Shown here one piece after another: positions 17,538-25,714 of a stretch of DNA of 58,565 nt. The notes under the pieces were generated by a model. The model made no database searches. It saw only the letters and a list, made by a program, of their open reading frames with translations, and was not told the DNA's origin. Made by a program: the position numbers and the translations under genes. The stretch covers positions 1-58,565 of the forward strand of contig DXFY01000020.1 of the NCBI GenBank assembly GCA_019114205.1, written 5' to 3'. Within the stretch, counting starts at the first letter, position 1; every line of letters begins with the position of its first letter. Source of the DNA: Candidatus Tidjanibacter gallistercoris (GTDB lineage: Bacteria; Bacteroidota; Bacteroidia; Bacteroidales; Rikenellaceae).

Positions 17538-19406
17538 TTACTGTATGTCGGAATAATCGGGTCTGCCCGTTCCGGCAGTGCCCGCACCCTGATAAATGCC
17601 GGTACGTGCCGCACCGCCGTTTATCGTAATATTGGTATAACTGTTGTTCTTGTTGTACGTATATTCGTACCAGTCGTTCCCGACCACGGGCTTCGCCTGA
17701 CGTCCCTCGCCGTCGGTATCCACGACGCCCGTCATCTGCGTATTCTCTACCGAGCAGTTCTCGATGCGTCCCGTGCAGCGTCCCGCAATACCGCCCGTAT
17801 AGAATTCGGACCTTATAAGTATACCTGCACCTATCGAGGTACCACCGCGCCACGTATTGACAAGCTGCGTATCGAATACCCGGCAGTTCACAATCGACGA
17901 TGCTGCACCCGCTGCACTGCCCGCATAGGCCGTATTCATTTCAAAGGAGGACACTCCCGTTTCCAGAGCACCCACAATACCGCCTACATAACAGTTATAA
18001 GAATTTGCATCGCTTAGTGCTGCCATATTCGTAGATATGGAGCCGGTGAACGAGCAATCGGTCGCCGTCAGTACCGCGCCATCCGGTACGAAGCCTACCA
18101 GACCGCCGCCGAACATACGGTTGGAATCATTATATCTGGTAGCCGTTATGGAACCGGAAGCATGCACGTTGTCGAGCGTAAGCGTACTGCCTTCCAGCAC
18201 CTTGCCCACGACGAGGCCGCCTTCGCTCGCTTCGCCTTCCAGCGCCTCCACCTGCACGTTCAGGTTCATGATTGCGGCATCGCCCGTAGTGGTGGCGAAG
18301 ATACCTGCCTGCTCTCTGCTTACCGACTCGACCGTACCCATATCGATGGTGTGTCCGTCGCCGTCCAGCGTTCCGCTGAAATCGGTAATGTTGGGCATCG
18401 CATCCAGCGTCATGTCCTCCGTAAGGATGAAATAGCCATCCTTGTCGTTGTTGATGGCATCCAGGTTGTCGCCTTCGACGTAGGTCACGTCATCGCCCTG
18501 AAGCGAAGCCACGTCCACCGCCACGCCGTAACGCTTGGCAGCCGCGAGTTCCGTGGCCGCGAAGCTGGCCGTATATTTTTTACCGTTCTGTCCCGACCGG
18601 GTAATTACCGTCACGTCCATCCGCGTACGCGCTCCGCCGAGGTCGAGCGGCATGAGGCTTACCATGTAAGCCGACGAGGCGATGGCTTCCGAAGCATCGG
18701 GAAGTATCTTCAGTACATCGCTGGAGGCAGCAGAGAATCCGGACAAAGTACCTGCGAAATCCACCGTACCGCCGTTATAAAACGTGTGTCCGTCGAGGCC
18801 GACCGTTACCGACTGTACGGTTTCGCCGTCCGCAAGTCCCGTCACGCTCACGTCCAGGCGCGTCAGATAGGGCAGGAACGTAAAACCGGCAGGGAGGGTG
18901 AATTCTGTGGCTCCCGCTGCCACCTCGTACTCGCCTTCTGCGGTCGCCAGACCGAGATTGTACTTCGCGAGGTTTCCGCTCTGTTCCGCGGGAAGCGAGA
19001 AGGTCAGCGTCCCGGCCGTCAGGTCGGCCCTCACATCGGTGAGTTTCTCTCCGGAATAATAAGCGTATATCTTGGTCAGCGTCGTCGCCTCTTCGCCGAT
19101 GGTCACGTTCCCGGTAAAGTCGGAGACCGCCCCTGCCTGTGCGGCAGTGAACCGGAAAGGACCGTACGTCCTGCCCGCATTGTCCGAGAATCCGACCATG
19201 ATGACGTCGCCCTCTTCCCACAGACAGGTCAAATCTTCATAGGAAACGCGCGTATCTTCATCCGACACATAGGCTTCCCTGCCAAGGGAACCGATGGTCA
19301 TTTCCACCGTACGCATTCCGCCGACGGCCGCACCTTGTTCGTTGCCCGTACACGAAGCGAAGAGCGCAGCGGCCCCCGCAGCCAGAAAAAACAAACTCTT
19401 TTTCAT
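17538..19406 (-). CDS. Fimbrillin-like lipoprotein with GLUG repeats
   Basis: 622 residues. A type II signal peptide ends in the lipobox LFASC (Cys19). The N-terminal half (about 30-310) has the fimbrillin/Mfa-like layout: CLWEEGDVIMVGF, YAYYSG, and alternating beta strands with LPAGFTFLPYLTRLDVSV. The C-terminal half (about 310-600) is a right-handed-helix-like repeat region with GLUG-type motifs such as GGGLVGFV, GGIVGAL and GGIAGRC, each preceded by a DCSFTG or NCRV strand. It should be a surface-exposed adhesin or minor pilus component. A small gene lies 37 nt upstream in the same transcript. It interrupts the nspC/synthase pair. Confidence 0.82.
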   Translation of the reverse strand: MKKSLFFLAAGAAALFASCTGNEQGAAVGGMRTVEMTIGSLGREAYVSDEDTRVSYEDLTCLWEEGDVIMVGFSDNAGRTYGPFRFTAAQAGAVSDFTGNVTIGEEATTLTKIYAYYSGEKLTDVRADLTAGTLTFSLPAEQSGNLAKYNLGLATAEGEYEVAAGATEFTLPAGFTFLPYLTRLDVSVTGLADGETVQSVTVGLDGHTFYNGGTVDFAGTLSGFSAASSDVLKILPDASEAIASSAYMVSLMPLDLGGARTRMDVTVITRSGQNGKKYTASFAATELAAAKRYGVAVDVASLQGDDVTYVEGDNLDAINNDKDGYFILTEDMTLDAMPNITDFSGTLDGDGHTIDMGTVESVSREQAGIFATTTGDAAIMNLNVQVEALEGEASEGGLVVGKVLEGSTLTLDNVHASGSITATRYNDSNRMFGGGLVGFVPDGAVLTATDCSFTGSISTNMAALSDANSYNCYVGGIVGALETGVSSFEMNTAYAGSAAGAASSIVNCRVFDTQLVNTWRGGTSIGAGILIRSEFYTGGIAGRCTGRIENCSVENTQMTGVVDTDGEGRQAKPVVGNDWYEYTYNKNNSYTNITINGGAARTGIYQGAGTAGTGRPDYSDIQ

Positions 19407-19443
19407 ACCTTTCTCCCTGAATCGTTTTTAGTTACATATCGCT

Positions 19444-19590
19444 TCATTCCCACGTCTGAAGGTCTCCTCCATCTTCGTATTGCCCTGCCGCAGACAAGGA
19501 CTGTGCGATGCCGTTTTCCAGTTTGATTGCTGCAATTTCGACGACAGGCTTCACATATGCGCCGCGGATGTCTTTCTTGTTTTCCATCAT
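19444..19590 (-). CDS. 48-residue protein encoded upstream of the fimbrillin lipoprotein
   Basis: A short ORF, 48 codons from 19590 (47 from 19587, 53 from 19605). It begins MENKKDIRGAYVKPVVEIAA and ends GGDLQTWE. The pattern (short charged start, YxKP, hydrophobic VVEIAAIKL, an SLSAAGQ segment, a Gly/acidic tail ending in W) resembles the tiny proteins often found beside fimbrillin and surface-lipoprotein genes in Bacteroidetes. There is no signal peptide or membrane helix. It is 37 nt upstream of the lipoprotein start, so co-transcription is likely. The role is unknown. Confidence 0.7.
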   Translation of the reverse strand: MMENKKDIRGAYVKPVVEIAAIKLENGIAQSLSAAGQYEDGGDLQTWE

Positions 19591-19758
19591 CTCGATAAAG
19601 AACATTTAAATGTTAAACTTATATTTTGAAATCCATTGTTCTTCACTCCGGGCGCTCCGCCGAATCCTGATACCGAAGCCTCTTCTACCGTCTAACAATC
19701 ACTCTTTCAAAGTCGTTCTCCTGACTACATTCGATTGTCCCATACGAATTTCAGATTG

Positions 19759-19766
19759 CAAACTTA
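19759..19766 (-). promoter_or_regulatory. -7 box of the fimbrillin operon
   Basis: TAAGTTTG on the minus strand followed by C, inside an AT-rich stretch (19740-19830). It lies about 170 nt before the small gene. The nearest TTG is 25 nt upstream, longer than usual. Confidence 0.5.
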
Positions 19767-20005
19767 CATCGTAAAAAACATTATTATAATACAATTTACC
19801 AACAAAATATTCACATTTTCGATTTGAATTTCAACCCTGATTCGGAAGGTATGTTTTCCCACATCCCGCCGGGCATTGGAAACCGCATTCCGAATCGACT
19901 CGACTTTCATCAAAATGAACCCGGACGAACAGACCGCATTCTGCAACCGGCACCGCGATGCGCTCTATCCTGCCGACGGAAAATGAATCCGCAGCTGTTG
20001 GCCGA

Positions 20006-20047
20006 AAGCAGAAGAAGGGCAGACTTATGTCTGCCCTTCTTCTGCTT
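20006..20047. terminator. Long hairpin, terminator-like
   Basis: 19-bp perfect stem AAGCAGAAGAAGGGCAGAC / GTCTGCCCTTCTTCTGCTT with loop TTAT. No long T-run follows. It lies downstream of the LRR remnant (minus strand) and upstream of the fimbrillin promoter, so it probably insulates the two. The rest of 19767-20244 holds no gene. Confidence 0.7.
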
Positions 20048-20244
20048 CGCATGCGTGCCGGTGCTGCCGCCTTCGGACACCTTGCAGGCAGCATGTCAGC
20101 CCGAACCGACAGCGAGAACCGGGATGAATTCCGTTCCTTGCCGGTACATCCGCAGCAGTCGTACCGCGTCACCTGAAAGCCGCTTCTTCCGTATCGTCCT
20201 TCACATGCGTCTCCACCCTCCGGCCCTTTCGCCGATAAATCGTT

Positions 20245-20441
20245 TCAGGTCGGGACAGCCCGTACAATCCCCTCCATGCAGGAAGCGCACCCGCTCAGGT
20301 CGAGTTCCGTGAATTCGTTCCGTTCGGCATAAAGGAGCGTCAGACCGGATTGTTCCGCTGTGCCACGGACTGCATGTTGCAGGAAACGATATTCAGTTTC
20401 TCCAGCACGGGATGCTTCGTCACGTCGATTACGGTTATCAT
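20245..20441 (-). pseudogene. Remnant of a leucine-rich-repeat surface protein
   Basis: Two overlapping minus-strand frames each encode LRR-like sequence. The first (about 20441-20343) has TVIDVTKHPVLEKLNIVSCN; the second (about 20349-20245) has LTLLYAERNEFTELDLSGC. Joining them at about 20345 restores a regular LRR of the type built from LxxLDxSxNxxLTxL units, so a single-base frameshift is the simplest explanation. Only about two repeats survive, with no signal peptide or start. It is probably a decayed fragment of a secreted or surface LRR protein. Confidence 0.5.
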
Positions 20442-20523
20442 GCCGCACCCGCCAGACAGAAGCCCAACGAAGCGAATACCCGCCAACAGTCCCTTTTCAT
20501 TCCTGCAATGGTCAAGGTTAAAC

Positions 20524-20561
20524 GCAATCCTCCCGACGGGGAATCCCGTCGGGAGGATTGC
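20524..20561 (-). terminator. Terminator of carboxynorspermidine synthase
   Basis: 17-bp perfect stem GCAATCCTCCCGACGGG / CCCGTCGGGAGGATTGC with a 4-nt loop, 17 nt after the minus-strand stop at 20579, followed by GTTTAACC. Confidence 0.82.
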
Positions 20562-20578
20562 AAGTTGCGGCATGCGGG

Positions 20579-21769
20579 TCACACTTCGAGGTTCACGTCG
20601 AACAGCTCCACCCACGGCAGACCGCGTTCGCCGATTTCGGCCAGGAACGGGTCCGGGTCGAATTCCTCGACATTGAAGACGCCGGGCCTCTTCCACAGTC
20701 CGCGTGCGAACATCTCCGCGCCGAGTGCCGCGGGAACGCCCGTCGTAAAGCTCACCGCCTGCGTTCCGGTCTCCCGGAAAGCCCTCTCATGGTCGCAGTT
20801 ATTGTATATATAATAAGTGCGTTCGCGACCGTCCTTGACGCCCCGGATGCGGCATCCTATCGAAGTCATGCCCGTATAGTGTTCGCCGAGCGACTTGGGG
20901 TCGGGCAGCACCGCCTTGAGGAACTGAATGGGAACGATTTCCACCCCGTTGTACATAATCGGGTCGATACGGGCCATGCCGATGTTCTGTATTACGCGCA
21001 GATGCGTCAGGTACTCCTGTCCGAACGTCATCCAGAAACGGGCGCGTCGGATGGAGGGATAGTGTTTCACGAGCGATTCGAGTTCTTCGTGATAGATGAC
21101 GTACGATTCGCGTTCGCCGATTTCCGGATAGGTCAGCGCCTTGTGTATCTCGTGCGGAGCGGTCTCCACCCACCGGCCGTCCTCCCAGTACCTACCCGGC
21201 TGCGTCACTTCGCGGATGTTGATTTCGGGGTTGAAGTTGGTTGCGAACGCCATGCCGTGGTTCCCCGCGTTGCAGTCCACGATGTCGAGGTAGTGTATCT
21301 CATCGAAATGGTGTTTGGCGGCATAGGCCGTGAATATGGAAGTCACGCCGGGGTCGAAACCGCATCCGAGGATGGCCGTCAGCCCCGCCTCGCGAAACCG
21401 GTCCTGGTAGGCCCACTGCCACGAATATTCGAAATGCGCCTCGTCCTTGGGCTCGTAATTGGCCGTATCCAGATAGTTTACGCCGCATTCGAGGCAGGCA
21501 TCCATAATCGTCAAGTCTTGGTAGGGAAGCGCCACGTTGATGACGATATCCGGCCGGAAAGTCCGCATCAGTGCGGTCAGCTCCCCGACGCTGTCGGCAT
21601 CCACCCGCGCCGTTTTTATCCGGTCGCCTCCTACCGCTGCGGCTATGTCGTCCGCCTTGCTTTTGGTGCGGTTCGCCAACATGATTTCCGTAAATACCGG
21701 ACTGGCCGCCACCTTGTGCGCCACTACGGTTCCCACACCGCCGGCTCCGATTATCAATACCTTGCTCAT
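20579..21769 (-). CDS. Carboxynorspermidine synthase (saccharopine dehydrogenase family)
   Basis: 396 residues from the ATG at 21769; the frame extends to 21943, but that part is the promoter-repeat region. The N-terminal Rossmann motif VLIIGAGGVGTVVAHK binds NAD(P)H. Family segments include INVALPYQDLTIMDACLECGVNYLDTANYEP, GCGFDPGVTSIF and DIVDCNAGNHG. It reductively condenses aspartate semialdehyde with a diamine to carboxy(nor)spermidine, which NspC decarboxylates. A lysine-pathway role is possible but less likely given nspC 3 kb away. Two promoter cassettes lie upstream. Confidence 0.87.
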   Translation of the reverse strand: MSKVLIIGAGGVGTVVAHKVAASPVFTEIMLANRTKSKADDIAAAVGGDRIKTARVDADSVGELTALMRTFRPDIVINVALPYQDLTIMDACLECGVNYLDTANYEPKDEAHFEYSWQWAYQDRFREAGLTAILGCGFDPGVTSIFTAYAAKHHFDEIHYLDIVDCNAGNHGMAFATNFNPEINIREVTQPGRYWEDGRWVETAPHEIHKALTYPEIGERESYVIYHEELESLVKHYPSIRRARFWMTFGQEYLTHLRVIQNIGMARIDPIMYNGVEIVPIQFLKAVLPDPKSLGEHYTGMTSIGCRIRGVKDGRERTYYIYNNCDHERAFRETGTQAVSFTTGVPAALGAEMFARGLWKRPGVFNVEEFDPDPFLAEIGERGLPWVELFDVNLEV

Positions 21770-21829
21770 TGAAGTAAGTTGTTTGTTTGATTCGACAATT
21801 CCTTTCGCGGCAAATCGCCCGCCGTCCGA

Positions 21830-21861
21830 CAAAGATAGCGAAAGGCGAGCGCAGAGACAAA
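21830..21861 (-). promoter_or_regulatory. Proximal promoter of carboxynorspermidine synthase
   Basis: On the minus strand TTTG (21858-21861), exactly 20 nt, TATCTTTG (21830-21837): a full consensus match 60 nt before the start codon. It lies inside repeat copy 1. Confidence 0.8.
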
Positions 21862-21990
21862 AGAAAACGAAGTTTTCGATTTTGTCTTTGCCGAGCCGCA
21901 TCCTATCTTCTCTAAAGATAGCGAAAGGCGAGCGTAGTGGCAAAAGAAAACGATGTTTTCGATTTTGTCTCTGCCGAGCCGAAGCCTGTC
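21831..21990. repeat. Duplicated 83-bp promoter-bearing repeat
   Basis: Two direct copies (21831-21913 and 21914 to about 21990) share AAAGATAGCGAAAGGCGAGCG, an imperfect inverted repeat around GAAAACGA(A/T)GTTTTC flanked by CAAAA/TTTTG, and TGCCGAGCCG. Each copy carries a -33/-7 pair facing the synthase gene. Differences are single substitutions. Confidence 0.85.
21913..21944 (-). promoter_or_regulatory. Distal duplicate promoter
   Basis: TTTG (21941-21944), 20 nt, TATCTTTA (21913-21920) on the minus strand; one mismatch in the -7 box. This is the second copy of the repeat-borne promoter. Between it and pnuT (to 22282) no gene is seen. Confidence 0.6.
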
Positions 21991-22282
21991 CTCATCCGAG
22001 CTGCCGGTCGGGTATTGCGGCGGCATGTCGGAGCAGCCGGCTCGTACACCGAACAGACCGGGATGCGCAGCATCCTCCTCCCACGTGGGCCGGGGCCGAC
22101 GGAAACCCGTCCCGCTGCACGCTGCCGCCAGGACACAGCGCACCCGTCGCGAATGTACGGAAAGCCGCATGAAGCTCCGCAGCACATTCTTCCCCGCTCC
22201 TGCCCAAACCGCGCCACACCGCTCCGCATGCGCATAACGGCCGAAACGTGTCTCGCGGCGACGAAGGCCCGCGGAAGATGCT

Positions 22283-22290
22283 TATCTTTG
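22283..22290 (+). promoter_or_regulatory. -7 box of the pnuT operon
   Basis: TATCTTTG followed by C, 25 nt before the ATG at 22316. This leaves no room for a TPP riboswitch in the leader. No TTTG at the -33 spacing. Confidence 0.6.
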
Positions 22291-22315
22291 CATCCGGACA
22301 ATTCCGCACACCGGC

Positions 22316-22897
22316 ATGGAGTATCTGGAAATCATCGGTACGGCCGTAGGGCTCGCCTATCTGTGGCTCGAATATCGGGCCAGCATCTGGCTGTGGCTCG
22401 CAGGCATCGTCATGCCGGCCCTGTATGTATTCATCTACTACGACGCGGGATTCTACGCCGACATGGCCATCAACGGCTACTACTTCGCCGCAGGCATCTA
22501 CGGCTGGATGATGTGGCGGAACAAAAAGGGAGACGGAGGGGCCCGGCGCATCGCGCACACACCCGTGCGGTTCGTCCTGCCGCTCGTCGTTTTCACGGCA
22601 GCGGCATTTGCGGCGATTGCCGCCGTACTGGTTCGTTTCACCGACAGCACGGTGCCTTACGGCGACAGCTTCACCACAGCGTTGAGCATCGCCGCCCTGT
22701 GGATGCTCTCGCGCAAATATGCGGAACAGTGGCTCGTCTGGATAGCGGTCGATGCAGTATCCGCCGGACTCTACTTTTACAAGGGACTTTACCCAACCGG
22801 CGCACTCTATACCCTGTACGCCGTTGTAGCCGCAGCGGGATACTTCAAATGGTTAAAACTCATGCAAGATGAACAACACGCACTTCCCGATGCCTGA
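22316..22897 (+). CDS. PnuC-family vitamin transporter, probably thiamin (PnuT)
   Basis: 193 residues with about seven hydrophobic segments. The family signature lies in WLWLAGIVMPALYVFIYYDAGFYADMAINGYYFAAGIYGW. PnuC-family proteins facilitate uptake of nicotinamide riboside, riboflavin or thiamin, trapped by phosphorylation. The next gene, overlapping by 29 nt, is thiamin pyrophosphokinase, and thiD and a thiE-like gene follow. Thiamin is therefore the likely substrate, with TPK as the trapping kinase. This substrate call rests on context. Confidence 0.85.
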   Translation: MEYLEIIGTAVGLAYLWLEYRASIWLWLAGIVMPALYVFIYYDAGFYADMAINGYYFAAGIYGWMMWRNKKGDGGARRIAHTPVRFVLPLVVFTAAAFAAIAAVLVRFTDSTVPYGDSFTTALSIAALWMLSRKYAEQWLVWIAVDAVSAGLYFYKGLYPTGALYTLYAVVAAAGYFKWLKLMQDEQHALPDA

Positions 22898-23531
22898 CGC
22901 ATCCGCCGAGGTAGAAACGGTCATTCTCGCCGACGGCGAATATCCGTCGGACGGCGTGCCGGCCGCGCTGCTGGCAGGTGCCCGGTACGTAGTCTGCTGC
23001 GACGGGGCGGCGGATGCCTACACCGCGCGCGGCGGGAGGCCTTCCGCCATCGTGGGCGACGGGGATTCGGTGAGCGACGGCACGGCACGGCGCTTCCGCG
23101 ACATCCTTTTCCTGAACCCCGACCAGGAAACCAACGACCTGACGAAAGCATTCTCCTTCTGCCTCTCCCGCGGTCGGACGCGGATAACGATACTGGGAGC
23201 GACGGGCGGACGCGAAGACCACGCGATAGGCAACATCAGCCTGCTGGCCGAATATGCGCGGCAGGCCGAAGTACAGCTGGTGACGCCTTACGGCGTCTTC
23301 AACGCCGCCGAAGGCACGGCGACATTCGACAGCATGCCCCGCCAACAGGTCTCCCTCTTCACGATAAGGCCCGGTACACGCGTCGCAGTCCGGGGCCTGC
23401 GCTACATCCCGGCAGCGGAGGGATTCCGTTCGTGGTGGTGCGGGACGCTCAACGAAGCCGAAGGCGATACGTTCGGGATAGAAACCGACGGCCCCGTCCT
23501 CGTCTTCCGCACTTTCGAGCGGAAATCCTGA
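22869..23531 (+). CDS. Thiamin pyrophosphokinase
   Basis: 220 residues. It has the TPK family motifs: CCDGAADAY, VGDGDSVSDGT, PDQETNDLTKAF, GATGGREDH and the C-terminal thiamin-binding S-WWCGTLNEAEGD. It transfers pyrophosphate from ATP to thiamin to give TPP in one step. The start at 22869 overlaps the transporter gene, which suggests translational coupling; the 5' start choice is not decisive. It presumably converts imported thiamin directly to cofactor. Confidence 0.93.
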   Translation: MNNTHFPMPDASAEVETVILADGEYPSDGVPAALLAGARYVVCCDGAADAYTARGGRPSAIVGDGDSVSDGTARRFRDILFLNPDQETNDLTKAFSFCLSRGRTRITILGATGGREDHAIGNISLLAEYARQAEVQLVTPYGVFNAAEGTATFDSMPRQQVSLFTIRPGTRVAVRGLRYIPAAEGFRSWWCGTLNEAEGDTFGIETDGPVLVFRTFERKS

Positions 23532-23577
23532 CTCCGCCAGCACTCGCCGCGGCCGACCGGATTCCCCGTCGTTTTCG

Positions 23578-23585
23578 TATCTTTG
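23578..23585 (+). promoter_or_regulatory. -7 box upstream of thiD
   Basis: TATCTTTG followed by C, 51 nt before the thiD ATG and 46 nt after the TPK stop. It may give a second transcript for thiD-thiE. Confidence 0.5.
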
Positions 23586-23636
23586 CACCGAACGCCGCGC
23601 CCGTTCCGAAGGGTTTGCGGCAGCACGCACCGAAAC

Positions 23637-24446
23637 ATGCACACACCGCCCGTCATACTTTCCATAGCCGGTTCCGACCCTTCCGGGGGCGCAGGCATTC
23701 AAGCCGACATCAAAGCCGTCTCGGCGCTCGGCGGATACGCAGCAGCAGCAGTCACGGCCATTACCGCACAGAACACCCGCGGGGTGACGCACGTCGAATA
23801 CCTTTCGCCCGAAACCGTCCGGTGCCAATGCGAGGCCGTCTTGGACGACCTGCAACCCGATGCGGTGAAAATCGGCATGGTCGGTACACCGGACATCATC
23901 CGTGCCATCTCCTCCGTACTCCGGAAGTACGCCTGCCGGAACGTGGTCTTCGACCCGGTAGCGGTCTCCACCAGCGGCAGGATGCTGACGCAGCCCGACG
24001 CGGTGGATGCCGCCTGCGCACGCCTCTTTCCGCTGTGCAGGTTAGTGACGCCCAACCTGCACGAAGCCGCGCTGTTGACCGGGACGACCGTCGCCGACCA
24101 CAACGGGATGTGCCGTGCGGCGGAAACGCTCTACCGCCGCTACGGATGCGCCTTCCTGATAAAGGGCGGCCATCTGGATGGCGACAGGCTGACCGATGTA
24201 CTTTACGACGGGGCGCTGCACCTCTGGACGGCCGGACGCATCGACACGACGAACCTGCACGGGACAGGCTGTACGCTCTCCTCGGCCATCGCCACCCTGC
24301 TCGGCAGGGGGTTCCCGCTGCCGGATGCGGTCAGCGGGGCACGGGACTACCTGACCGCTGCCATCGAAGCCGCCCGTCCGCTCGCCATCGGCGGAGGAAA
24401 CGGCCCGCTGTGGCATTTCCCGGACAAAAAATACGGAATGCCATGA
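23637..24446 (+). CDS. thiD: Hydroxymethylpyrimidine/phosphomethylpyrimidine kinase
   Basis: 269 residues from the ATG at 23637; 23583 is excluded because it overlaps the -7 box. It is a ribokinase-fold enzyme: AGSDPSGGAGIQADIK at the N-terminus binds HMP, VKIGMVGT and DPVAVSTSG follow, and the catalytic loop is NLHGTGCTLSSAIA. It phosphorylates HMP and HMP-P to HMP-PP, the pyrimidine half of thiamin. Its stop codon overlaps the next start (ATGA). Confidence 0.95.
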   Translation: MHTPPVILSIAGSDPSGGAGIQADIKAVSALGGYAAAAVTAITAQNTRGVTHVEYLSPETVRCQCEAVLDDLQPDAVKIGMVGTPDIIRAISSVLRKYACRNVVFDPVAVSTSGRMLTQPDAVDAACARLFPLCRLVTPNLHEAALLTGTTVADHNGMCRAAETLYRRYGCAFLIKGGHLDGDRLTDVLYDGALHLWTAGRIDTTNLHGTGCTLSSAIATLLGRGFPLPDAVSGARDYLTAAIEAARPLAIGGGNGPLWHFPDKKYGMP

Positions 24447-25045
24447 AACTGATTGTCATTACCGCTCCGGACTTCGTTCCCGGCGAAGCCGAAGTGCTGC
24501 GGGCCCTGCTCGACCGGGGACTGGAGCGGGTACACCTGCGCAAACCGGCTGCGACAGCCGCCGAGCTCGCATCGCTCATCGAACAGTTCCCAACCTCGTA
24601 CCGACCGCGCATCACGATACACGACCATTTCCCCCTGCAGCACACCTATGCTCTGGGAGGAATCCACCTAAACGGCCGCAATCCCGCCCCTCCCGACGGC
24701 TACCGCGGGACGGTCAGCTGTTCGTGCCATTCGCTCGAAGAGGTCGCCGCACAACGCGTCCAGACGGACTACCTGTTCCTGAGCCCCGTATTCGACAGCA
24801 TCTCGAAACAGGGCTACAGGTCGGGGTTCCCGGAGCAGACGCTGCGCGAAGCGGCACAGGCCGGCATCATCGACAAACGGGTCATGGCCCTCGGCGGCAT
24901 CTCGGCGGACAACCTCACCGCAGTGCGCAGCCTCGGTTTCGGCGGCGCCGCACTGCTCGGCGACATCTGGGGGCGATTCCGCTCCCCGGCCGACACCGAA
25001 AGCCTCCTCCGCCACTTCGACCTGCTGCTGCAAGCCGCCCGCTGA
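24443..25045 (+). CDS. ThiE/TenI-like thiamin phosphate synthase paralogue
   Basis: 200 residues, TIM-barrel of the ThiE/TenI superfamily. Motifs are VHLRKP (ThiE usually QLRxK), GIHLNGRN, SCSCHSLEE, YLFLSPVFDSISKQG and ALGGI. It overlaps thiD by 4 nt. The window has a second, more canonical ThiE at 28236-28868. This copy could be a second thiamin phosphate synthase or a TenI-type protein (thiazole tautomerase or salvage). With Thi4 as the local thiazole synthase a tautomerase is not obviously needed, so the role stays open. Confidence 0.8.
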   Translation: MKLIVITAPDFVPGEAEVLRALLDRGLERVHLRKPAATAAELASLIEQFPTSYRPRITIHDHFPLQHTYALGGIHLNGRNPAPPDGYRGTVSCSCHSLEEVAAQRVQTDYLFLSPVFDSISKQGYRSGFPEQTLREAAQAGIIDKRVMALGGISADNLTAVRSLGFGGAALLGDIWGRFRSPADTESLLRHFDLLLQAAR

Positions 25046-25657
25046 CCGACGGAAACGGCCCCGGAAACACGCTGCCGACCGCCCCGTCGTAGGCCAACCG
25101 CCGCATGTACATTCAGCAATACGGCACTCAGCACGACGGCAAGGCAACGTTTTGTCCTCCCTTCACCACTCGTGCAGCGCTTCCGATGTTCAGGCCACTG
25201 CCCGTAACGCCGCTTCCGGCAATACTCCTGCCCCGTTCACTCAAAGATGCAACCCGCTGCCCCCGCGACACACGGCACGACGGTAAGGCAACGTTTTGTC
25301 CTCCCTTCGCCGCACGTGCAGCGCTTCCGATGTTCAGGCCACCGCCCGTACCGTCGCTTCCGGCAATACTCCTGCCCCGTTCATTCAAAGATGCAACCCG
25401 CTGCCCCCGCCACACACCGGTAAGACGAAAGCAACATTTCCGCCGAACGGCAATCATCCGAAAGCCGGCCCTCCGCCCATTCGCCGCAGGCAACGTATTC
25501 TACCCGTTCACAGACCAGCCCCCCGGCCGGCTTCTGCGACACGCTCCGAGCATCGGCCCCGCCCATCCCATCACAAGGGCATCCCGCCGGAACGCCCCTC
25601 GGATACCCGCATCCGCATAGCCGCCCATCCTCCCGGACGGACACCGCCTCCTGCGCA
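25046..25657. other. Convergent gap containing tandem repeats
   Basis: Apart from the 144-bp repeat listed separately and the terminator of the minus-strand operon, nothing coding is recognised. No terminator was seen directly after the thiE-like gene. Confidence 0.55.
25131..25418. repeat. 144-bp tandem direct repeat
   Basis: Units begin at 25131 (GCACGACGGCAAGG) and 25275 (GCACGACGGTAAGG), period 144 bp, about 93% identical by eye; a degraded third start is visible near 25419. The period is a multiple of three, so frames stay open across it. There are no spacers, so it is not a CRISPR. Confidence 0.85.
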
Positions 25658-25693
25658 CAAAAAAGGGCAACCCGCTTTTACAAGCGGGCTGCC
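25658..25693 (-). terminator. Terminator of the thiE-thiC-thi4 operon
   Basis: On the minus strand GGCAGCCCGCTT / AAGCGGGTTGCC (12 bp, one G-T pair), loop GTAA, followed by CTTTTTTG; 22 nt after the thi4 stop. Confidence 0.9.
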
Positions 25694-25714
25694 GATACGA
25701 TACGCCGCAGGGCG

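Noticed and set aside
20579-21943. Longer saccharopine-dehydrogenase-family protein from 21943
   Set aside because: The extra 58 codons cover the repeat-borne promoters and lack family similarity. The Rossmann motif begins right after the ATG at 21769.
25128-25493. 121-codon minus-strand frame over the 144-bp repeat
   Set aside because: Same reasoning: the repeat unit is a multiple of three. No start context or family resemblance.
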